The position numbers and the translations under genes were made by a program. Of a DNA stretch of 7,206 bases, positions 1 through 5,195 are shown one piece after another. The stretch's first letter is position 1. The number at the start of each line of letters is the position of its first letter. Origin of the DNA: Methanobacteriota archaeon (GTDB taxonomy: Archaea; Thermoplasmatota; JASEFT01; JAUWIS01). A model generated the notes under the pieces. It ran no database searches, was not told where the DNA came from, and worked only from the letters and a program-made list of their open reading frames with translations. The stretch lies in assembly GCA_030605245.1 (NCBI GenBank), contig JAUWIS010000043.1:1-7206 (forward strand). The letters are read 5' to 3'.

Positions 1-750
1 AGAGGGGAAGAATTATACTATGGCAACATCTCTATCAGTGATGTTTTCAAGAGGAACATAGGTGTTGGTGGTGTTATATCCCAGCTCTGGTTCAAACGCC
101 AGCTGCCGGATTACGGTAACAGGTTTATTGAAATGGTTCTCCAGATCACAGCAGACCATGGTCCTGCAGTATCAGGTGCGCATAACACTATTGTTGCAGC
201 GCGAGCGGGTAAGGATTTAATCTCATCACTTGTATCCGGACTTCTCACAATCGGCCCCAGGTTTGGTGGTGCGATAGATGGTGCGGCCCAGATGTTCTCA
301 TCCGCATATGACAGAGGACTTACACCACAACAATTTGTTAATGAAATGAAGAAAAAAGGTGTTAGCATCCAGGGAATAGGACATAGGGTAAAAAGTGTTG
401 AGAACCCTGATATGAGGGTTACCATAATAAAGGATTATGTCAAAAAACATTTCAAAAAGACACCATTGCTAAATTATGCGCTTGAGGTTGAAAAAATCAC
501 AACGAAAAAGAAAAGTAATCTTATCCTGAATGTTGATGGCTGTATAGGTATATCATTTGTTGATCTTCTGAGAACATGCGGGAAATTCACGCCTAAGGAA
601 GCTGATGAATATATAGGAATGGGTGCGCTTAACGGATTATTTGTCCTTGGTAGGAGTATCGGGTTCATGGGTCATTACATGGACCAGAAGAGACTGAAAC
701 AGGGTCTTTACAGGCATCCATGGGATGATATATGCTATTTAACCAAGTAG
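1..750 (+). CDS. aclA: ATP-citrate lyase, C-terminal citryl-CoA lyase module (5'-truncated by window edge)
   Basis: ATP-citrate lyase converts citrate, ATP and CoA to acetyl-CoA, oxaloacetate, ADP and phosphate in the cytoplasm, and is the key cleavage step of the reductive TCA cycle. The reading frame is open from base 1, so the start and the upstream CoA-ligase-like part lie outside; 249 codons are visible. The product matches the citrate-synthase-like C-terminus of animal and Chlorobium-type enzymes almost motif for motif: ADHGPAVSGAHNT (His at 157-159), GIGHRVKS (His at 382-384), LILNVDG (Asp at 535-537) and the closing QKRLKQGLYRHPWDDI. By homology to citrate synthases these His, His and Asp residues are the expected acid-base groups. 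The ATP-grasp part and phospho-histidine are not visible, so I cannot tell a one-chain enzyme from a two-subunit AclBA enzyme. The symbol assumes the two-subunit form. It ends 173 bases before the next gene, on the same strand. Identification is firm. Confidence 0.95.
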   Translation, partial: RGEELYYGNISISDVFKRNIGVGGVISQLWFKRQLPDYGNRFIEMVLQITADHGPAVSGAHNTIVAARAGKDLISSLVSGLLTIGPRFGGAIDGAAQMFSSAYDRGLTPQQFVNEMKKKGVSIQGIGHRVKSVENPDMRVTIIKDYVKKHFKKTPLLNYALEVEKITTKKKSNLILNVDGCIGISFVDLLRTCGKFTPKEADEYIGMGALNGLFVLGRSIGFMGHYMDQKRLKQGLYRHPWDDICYLTK

Positions 751-758
751 TATATAAG
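751..758 (+). promoter_or_regulatory. Possible TATA-like promoter element
   Basis: The octamer TATATAAG begins immediately after the citrate lyase stop codon. If the organism is archaeal, this resembles a TATA box and would place a transcript start near 780, leaving a leader of about 140 bases that contains the hairpin array. No convincing BRE, and no clear bacterial -35/-10 pair, was seen. In AT-rich DNA such an octamer can easily occur by chance, so this is only a candidate for separate expression of the downstream genes. Confidence 0.2.
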
Positions 759-771
759 GAATTGCATAGCA

Positions 772-880
772 TCAACAATTTTCCGAAGGAAAATTGTGGA
801 GAGCAGGAAGCTTTGTTTCCTGTGGATAGACAAAAATGCAGAGCATTTTTGGAGAGAATAGGAAAATATAGTTTTCCTAT
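772..880 (+). promoter_or_regulatory. Array of four regularly spaced hairpins in the gap before the first dehydrogenase
   Basis: Four inverted repeats follow one another. H1: ACAATTTTCC (775-784) pairs perfectly with 788-797 around a GAA loop, with two further pairs beyond one mismatch (772-773 with 799-800). H2: CAGGAA (804-809) pairs with 817-822, extendable by a G-U pair on each side. H3: CAAAAATGC (831-839) pairs perfectly with 843-851 around an AGA loop. H4: ATAGGAAAA (858-866) pairs perfectly with 872-880 around TATAG. Their centres lie at about 786, 813, 841 and 869, so the spacing is 27-28 bases. The short linkers are purine-rich: GGAGAG (798-803), TGGATAGA (823-830) and GAGAGA (852-857). 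The arms differ in sequence while pairing is kept, which favours an RNA structure over one repeated protein-binding site. No T-run follows, so these are not classic intrinsic terminators. Possible roles are mRNA leader regulation, transcript processing or stability between genes, or a small RNA; I recognise no known family. Confidence 0.6.
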
Positions 881-923
881 AAAATTCCAAAATATAGTGG
901 TTAGGGGAAAGAGGTGAGAAAAT

Positions 924-2117
924 ATGGATGAGGTAATAGAAAAGGCAAAGGAACATTTTGGAAAAATAGTTGAAAAGGAATTAGAGAGGGTCGAGCGAAT
1001 GAAAAAGGCTGAGGACTGGGTTGATTACAAAACGCTTAAACCCATGATTATAGGCATAGTAGGTGGTGACGGCATAGGACCCTATATCACTAAGGAGGCA
1101 CAAAAAATCCTTGAATACCTTTTGAAAGAGGAAAAAGAGAATGGCGGGGTTGAGTTTAAAATAGTTGAGGGTCTCACAATTGAGAACAGGGCAAAGGTTA
1201 TGAAAGCAATACCTGATGATGTTTTAAAGGAAATAAAAAAATGTCATGTGTTGCTCAAAGGTCCTTGCACAACACCTAAAAAAGGTGATCCTTGGCCAAA
1301 CATAGAAAGCGCAAATGTTTACATGCGCAGAGCTTTGGATCTTTTTGCAAATGTCAGACCTGTGAAGGTTCCTGCGGAGGGAATAGATTGGATTTTCTTT
1401 AGGGAGAACACAGAAGGGGCATACATACTCGGCAGTCACGGTGTAAACGTTACTGATGATCTTGCAATTGATTTTAAGTCAATAACAACTCAGGGTTCAG
1501 AGCGCATCATACGTCTTGCGTTTGATTATGCCAAGAAAAACAATATCAACAAGGTTACGGTTGTTACAAAGGCTAATGTTGTGAAAACCACAGATGGAAA
1601 GTTTTTATCTACAGCAGAAAAAATTAGTAAGGATTATCCAAATGTAAAATGGGATGACTGGTTCATTGATATAATGACAGCAAAACTCATAGACCCACAA
1701 AGGAGAAAAGAGTTCAGGGTTGTTGTCCTACCAAATCTTTACGGTGACATTATAACTGATGAGGCGGCACAAATACAGGGTGGTGTTGGAACAGCAGGCT
1801 CTGCTAACATAGGTAAGAGCTATGCGATGTTTGAAGCAATCCATGGCACTGCTCCTAGAATGGTTCAGGAAGGAAGGGCGAAGTATGCTGATCCAACAAG
1901 TATTATAAGGGCAGCAGTGATGCTTCTTAACCATGTAGGATTTAATGACTATGGAAAAAAACTGCAGAAGGCACTTGATATATGTACCATATATGAGAAA
2001 AAAATAAAATGTACAGGAAGAGAAGATGGCGCTACAGGTGCTGAGATAGCTGAGTATATAATTGAAACGCTGAAGGACCCAAAATTAGAAGAAAAATGGT
2101 TAGGTTATCAAAAATGA
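924..2117 (+). CDS. Isocitrate dehydrogenase-like enzyme (isocitrate/isopropylmalate family), probably NAD-type
   Basis: A cytoplasmic beta-decarboxylating dehydrogenase of 397 residues, predicted to interconvert isocitrate and 2-oxoglutarate plus CO2. GGDGIG (47-52) is the family's N-terminal motif. S129, N131, R135 and R145 reproduce the spacing of E. coli isocitrate dehydrogenase S113/N115/R119/R129, followed by R160, Y167 and K216. D275 and D279 (in GDIITDEAAQ) are the expected metal ligands. At the cofactor site, HGTAPRM (307-313) has R-M where E. coli's NADP enzyme has K344-Y345, and the C-terminal CTGREDGATG region lacks the Tyr391/Arg395 pair and looks more like isopropylmalate dehydrogenase. 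NAD preference is therefore inferred, not shown. A charged, probably helical extension of about 40 residues precedes the catalytic fold. The start is supported by GAGGTGAG (911-918), 5 bases upstream. The next gene follows within about 12 bases. A relaxed or different 2-hydroxyacid substrate is possible but less likely given the Ser/Asn pair. Confidence 0.88.
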   Translation: MDEVIEKAKEHFGKIVEKELERVERMKKAEDWVDYKTLKPMIIGIVGGDGIGPYITKEAQKILEYLLKEEKENGGVEFKIVEGLTIENRAKVMKAIPDDVLKEIKKCHVLLKGPCTTPKKGDPWPNIESANVYMRRALDLFANVRPVKVPAEGIDWIFFRENTEGAYILGSHGVNVTDDLAIDFKSITTQGSERIIRLAFDYAKKNNINKVTVVTKANVVKTTDGKFLSTAEKISKDYPNVKWDDWFIDIMTAKLIDPQRRKEFRVVVLPNLYGDIITDEAAQIQGGVGTAGSANIGKSYAMFEAIHGTAPRMVQEGRAKYADPTSIIRAAVMLLNHVGFNDYGKKLQKALDICTIYEKKIKCTGREDGATGAEIAEYIIETLKDPKLEEKWLGYQK

Positions 2118-2122
2118 AGGAT
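2116..2122 (+). promoter_or_regulatory. Ribosome binding site deciding the start of the second dehydrogenase
   Basis: GAAGGAT overlaps the TGA stop of the preceding gene (2115-2117) and lies 7 bases before ATG 2130. The in-frame ATG at 2121 would touch this site and has no other good SD upstream. The downstream ATG also gives the usual family N-terminus, MGKKNIV, directly ahead of the PGDGIG motif. Confidence 0.55.
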
Positions 2123-2129
2123 GGGTAAC

Positions 2130-3311
2130 ATGGGGAAAAAAAATATTGTGGCTATGCCTGGTGACGGGATTGGAAAAACTGTTTTTTCAGAAGGGCTCAG
2201 GGTTCTTGATGCCGTAGGGTTTGAGGCGAACTACATAAACGCGGATATTGGATGGGAATGCTGGGTTAAAGAAGGAAATCCATTACCTCATCGCACTATT
2301 GAACTTCTTGAAAAGCACAGGAGAGGTCTTTTCGGTTCTATCACTTCAAAGCCAAAGGACCAGGCTGCCAAGGAGTTGTCACCGGAGCTTCAAGGAAAAG
2401 TCTGTGTGTATTACAGCCCGATAGTTGGTCTCAGGCAGCATTTCAACCTTGATTTATGCATAAGGCCGTGCAGGTCATTCAAAGGTAATCCCTTGAATTT
2501 TATAAGGAGAAAGGGAAACGGTTTTGAAGAACCCTCTGTTGATGTTGTTGTGTTCAGGCAGAACACTGAGGGATTGTATTCTGGTGTTGAGTGGACAAAT
2601 CCTCCTGAAAATGTCAGAACTGCATTGGAAACCCATCCAAAAATGAAAAAATTCAAAAACATTCCCGGGGATGATATTGCTATCTCTACAAGAATCTTCA
2701 CAAGACCAGCGTGCAGGAGAATTATCAGAGAAGCGTTTCTTTATGCAAAAAAATTCAAATACAAAAAGGTAACCGTATGTGAGAAACCAAATGTTTTACG
2801 GGAAACATCAGGTATGATGATGGAGGAAGCAAAAAAAATAGGTGCTGATTTCCCGGATATTGCTCTCAGGTTCACCAATATAGATGCGCAGATGATGTGG
2901 CTTACAAAAAACCCTGAGGATTACGGAATTATTGTTGCCGGTAATCTGTTTGGTGATATTGGCTCTGATGGTTTCGCAGGTCTTGTCGGCGGGCTGGGTT
3001 TTGCCTGCTCTGCAAACATTGGAAAGGACTGCGCGCTCTTTGAGCCAACGCATGGCTCCGCACCAAAATATGCAAATCTAAAACCCTCTATTGTGAACCC
3101 TATAGCCATGATCCTGAGTTCCTGTATGATGCTTGATTATCTCGGGGAAATAGAAAAATCTGAAAAAATAAAGAAGGCGATTGCAACCATTATTGAAGAG
3201 GGGAAGATTAAGACCTATGATATGCTAAGGTTAAAAGGAAGTGAAAAGGTTTTTGAGAAAGGTGCAGTTAGCACAAAAGAGATGACTGATGCAATAATCT
3301 CAAAACTGTAA
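2130..3311 (+). CDS. icd: NADP-type isocitrate dehydrogenase (second family member in the cluster)
   Basis: A cytoplasmic isocitrate/isopropylmalate family enzyme of 393 residues from ATG 2130 (396 from in-frame ATG 2121). PGDGIG lies at 10-15. The pattern Ser96, Arg102, Arg112 keeps the E. coli Icd S113/R119/R129 spacing, followed by FRQNTEGLYSGVEW (Arg143, Tyr150), Lys219, and the metal ligands Asp276 and Asp280 in FGDIGSDG. HGSAPKY (308-314) and the C-terminal TYDMLR keep equivalents of all four E. coli residues that recognise the NADP 2'-phosphate (Lys344, Tyr345, Tyr391, Arg395). The SGVEW region with its longer following loop also looks E. coli-like. An oddity is that the position of Asn115 is Ile98, within SPIVGLR. 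NADP(H) use is a strong inference. Isocitrate as substrate is likely from motifs and neighbours, though homoisocitrate or another malate derivative is not excluded. The gene sits tightly between the first dehydrogenase and the hydratase large subunit, 9 bases before the latter. Confidence 0.87.
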   Translation: MGKKNIVAMPGDGIGKTVFSEGLRVLDAVGFEANYINADIGWECWVKEGNPLPHRTIELLEKHRRGLFGSITSKPKDQAAKELSPELQGKVCVYYSPIVGLRQHFNLDLCIRPCRSFKGNPLNFIRRKGNGFEEPSVDVVVFRQNTEGLYSGVEWTNPPENVRTALETHPKMKKFKNIPGDDIAISTRIFTRPACRRIIREAFLYAKKFKYKKVTVCEKPNVLRETSGMMMEEAKKIGADFPDIALRFTNIDAQMMWLTKNPEDYGIIVAGNLFGDIGSDGFAGLVGGLGFACSANIGKDCALFEPTHGSAPKYANLKPSIVNPIAMILSSCMMLDYLGEIEKSEKIKKAIATIIEEGKIKTYDMLRLKGSEKVFEKGAVSTKEMTDAIISKL

Positions 3312-3320
3312 GGTGAAGAT

Positions 3321-4643
3321 ATGGGAAAAACCTTTGCTGAAAAAATATTATCAAAAAAATCAGGCGTTAAAGATGTTGCATCTGCAGGGAAAACATTTGC
3401 TGAAAAGCTCCTTGCTAAAAAGGCAGGCTTGAGCCATGTTGTACCAGGGCAGATTGTTACTGTTAAACCTGATCATCTTTTAACACATGATAACACATCA
3501 GCAATTATCGGGAAAATACAGGATGAACTAAATGAGTACGGTGTTGTTGATCCAAACCTGCCTGTTATTGTGCTAGACCATGTAATTCCTGCGGCAAATG
3601 AGAAAATAGCATCTAATCATAAAAAAATCAGGGAGTTTGTGAAAAAATATAAGATAAAAAATTTTTTTGATGCCGGCACAGGCATCTGTCATCAAGTTGT
3701 TCTGGAAAAAGGTTTTGCTGTTCCTGGAAGTCTTATAGTCGGGAGCGATTCCCATACCTGTTCATACGGCGCTGTTAATTCTTTTTCAACAGGAATAGAC
3801 AGAACGGAAGCAGCATCAATTCTACTCACAGGTGAAACCTGGCTCAAGGTACCAGAAACAATCAGGATAACACTTAAAGGAAAATTAAAAAAGTTTGTTT
3901 CAGCAAAGGATGTAATACTTCACATTATAGGTGATATTAGTTCATCTGGCGCGAATTACTGTTCCATTGAGTTCCATGGTGATATCGGTCAGTTTTCTGT
4001 TTCTGACAGGTTTACCATTGCCAACATGGGCGTGGAAGCAGGTGCAAAAAACACGGTTTTCCAGGTTGATGATGTTACTGTTGGGTATCTGAAAAAAATA
4101 GGTGTAAAGGATTACAATCCTGTCTGGGCTGATCCTGATGCATCATATCTAAAGGAACTTACATATGATATTTCAAAAATTTCCCCGGTGGTCGCCTGTC
4201 CTCATAATGTGGATAATGTAAAACCTGTATCTGAACTTGCTGGTACCGAGATAAATCAGTGTCTTATTGGAACATGCACAAACGGGAGGGAAAACGATTT
4301 TAGAATCGCAGCTGAGATTTTGAAGGGAAAAAAGGTTTCACCAGATATTAGGCTGCTTATACTTCCTGCATCAAAAACTGTTTTTGAAAACTGTCTGAAG
4401 GATGGGACTATTGAGATTTTGAGCAATGCCGGAGCAATAATACTGCCATCTGGTTGCGGTCCATGCCTTGGTGCGCATCAGGGTGTTCTTGCACCAGGTG
4501 AGCGTTGTCTCAGTACAGCAAACAGAAATTTTAAAGGAAGAATGGGATGTAAGGAATCTGAAATCTATCTTGCCAGTCCTGCGACTGTTGCAGCATCAGC
4601 GATTCATGGTAAAATCACTGACCCAAGAGAGGTGAGAAAATGA
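3321..4643 (+). CDS. leuC: LeuC-type aconitase / 3-isopropylmalate dehydratase large subunit with duplicated N-terminus
   Basis: Large [4Fe-4S] subunit (440 residues) of a two-subunit hydro-lyase in the isopropylmalate isomerase/homoaconitase group. In this context it most likely interconverts citrate and isocitrate; the symbol is a family label, not a claim for leucine synthesis. Cluster ligands are Cys319 (in IGTCTNGR) and Cys379/Cys382 (in SGCGPCLGAHQG). Other family motifs are THDNTSA (55-61), LDHVIP (85-90), GSDSHTCSYGA (141-151) and NRNFKGRMG (401-409). The N-terminus is unusual: GKTFAEKILSKKSG (2-15) is repeated as GKTFAEKLLAKKAG (23-36), a 21-residue tandem unit. The second copy continues into the normal family sequence PGQIVTVKPD, so the first copy is the added one. 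AGGTGA (3311-3316) precedes ATG 3321 by 4 bases, and no start codon precedes the second copy. The stop overlaps the small-subunit start (ATGA, 4640-4643), as expected for a co-translated pair. Confidence 0.9.
   Translation: MGKTFAEKILSKKSGVKDVASAGKTFAEKLLAKKAGLSHVVPGQIVTVKPDHLLTHDNTSAIIGKIQDELNEYGVVDPNLPVIVLDHVIPAANEKIASNHKKIREFVKKYKIKNFFDAGTGICHQVVLEKGFAVPGSLIVGSDSHTCSYGAVNSFSTGIDRTEAASILLTGETWLKVPETIRITLKGKLKKFVSAKDVILHIIGDISSSGANYCSIEFHGDIGQFSVSDRFTIANMGVEAGAKNTVFQVDDVTVGYLKKIGVKDYNPVWADPDASYLKELTYDISKISPVVACPHNVDNVKPVSELAGTEINQCLIGTCTNGRENDFRIAAEILKGKKVSPDIRLLILPASKTVFENCLKDGTIEILSNAGAIILPSGCGPCLGAHQGVLAPGERCLSTANRNFKGRMGCKESEIYLASPATVAASAIHGKITDPREVRK
3324..3449 (+). repeat. 63-base tandem duplication inside the LeuC-type gene (two units)
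   Basis: Unit 1 (3324-3386) and unit 2 (3387-3449) encode 21 residues each, with 12 of 21 identical and most differences conservative (I/L, S/A, V/L). By hand alignment 42 of 63 bases match, with many differences at third codon positions. This looks like an old, maintained in-frame duplication rather than a recent copy or assembly error. Confidence 0.8.
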
Positions 4644-5161
4644 GAGTATGGAAATACGGTGACAACATAAACACTGACATGCTTTTCCCGGGAAAATACA
4701 CATATACCTGCGCTACACCTGAGGAAATCAAACCTCATCTCCTTGAGGATTTGGACCCATCATTTGCAGGTAATGTAAAAAATGGTGATATTATTTTTGC
4801 TGGAAAAAACTTCGGATGCGGCAGCTCGCGAGAGCAGCCTGTTCTTGGTTTAAAATCTGTTGGTATTCAGGCAGTAATAGCTGAGAGTTTCGCGCGAATA
4901 TTTTACAGGGCAGGTATAAATCAGGGGCTTGTTCTTATTGAATGTCCTGATGCAGTAAAAACATACTCTGAGGGCGATAAAATTCAGGTAGATGCCAAAA
5001 AAGGGGCTATTGTTGTTGCTGGGAAATTATTTTCATTTCCAATACTTCCAAACGAAATACTTGCTATCAGGGATGCAGGTGGTTTATTGGCATATACAAG
5101 ATTAAAACTAAAAAAAACTAAAAAGGTTTTAAATCCAAAACAACATACCATTACGAGGTAA
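4640..5161 (+). CDS. leuD: LeuD-type aconitase / 3-isopropylmalate dehydratase small (swivel) subunit
   Basis: Small subunit of the hydro-lyase, 173 residues, the normal size for LeuD-type chains. It closes over the Fe-S cluster of the large subunit and supplies the substrate-recognition loop and the catalytic serine region. DNINTD (8-13) and NFGCGSSREQ (57-66) are the family signatures, and AESFARIFYRAGINQGL (81-97) is also typical. The loop after DNINTD reads MLFPGKYTYT, unlike the PARYL/PGPYL loops I know from isopropylmalate and homoaconitate enzymes. This supports a different substrate, plausibly citrate/isocitrate, but that is inference. The C-terminus ends in a lysine-rich tail (about 155-173). 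The start overlaps the large-subunit stop by 4 bases and is preceded by GAGGTGAG (4629-4636), the same SD octamer as before the first dehydrogenase. Confidence 0.9.
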   Translation: MRVWKYGDNINTDMLFPGKYTYTCATPEEIKPHLLEDLDPSFAGNVKNGDIIFAGKNFGCGSSREQPVLGLKSVGIQAVIAESFARIFYRAGINQGLVLIECPDAVKTYSEGDKIQVDAKKGAIVVAGKLFSFPILPNEILAIRDAGGLLAYTRLKLKKTKKVLNPKQHTITR

Positions 5162-5181
5162 AATAGATTGGAAAAACAAAT

Positions 5182-5189
5182 AGGTAGGT
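5182..5189 (+). promoter_or_regulatory. Ribosome binding site of the carboxyltransferase gene
   Basis: AGGTAGGT ends 6 bases before ATG 5196, within a 34-base gap (5162-5195). The doubled AGGT offers two overlapping anti-SD contacts. Nothing else was seen in this gap: no hairpin and no T-run, so read-through from the hydratase genes is expected. Confidence 0.5.
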
Positions 5190-5195
5190 AAAAAA

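Noticed and set aside
111..425. Minus-strand 104-codon open frame
   Set aside because: It is fully antisense to highly conserved citrate lyase motifs; no family resemblance or SD.
772..880. CRISPR array or transcription terminator
   Set aside because: The hairpin arms are not copies of one repeat and the spacers are only 6-8 bases, so it is not CRISPR. No hairpin is followed by a T-run, so an intrinsic terminator is unsupported.
732..917. 61-codon open frame on the + strand overlapping the citrate lyase end and the hairpin region
   Set aside because: It has no SD, starts inside the citrate lyase gene, resembles no family I know, and its codons are just the hairpin arms. A structured non-coding gap explains it better.
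735..956. Minus-strand open frame covering the same gap
   Set aside because: It runs into the well-supported dehydrogenase start, has no recognisable protein features beyond AT-rich hydrophobic codons, and mirrors the inverted repeats.
2121..2129. ATG 2121 as the start of the second dehydrogenase
   Set aside because: The only SD-like site, GAAGGAT, overlaps this ATG, whereas ATG 2130 lies at a proper distance and gives the common family N-terminus. The difference is three residues.
3321..5161. Reading the LeuCD pair and dehydrogenases as a leucine biosynthesis operon
   Set aside because: No isopropylmalate synthase is present, the dehydrogenases keep isocitrate-type binding residues, and the flanking genes are citrate lyase and oxaloacetate decarboxylase. 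It remains possible that the hydratase is bifunctional.
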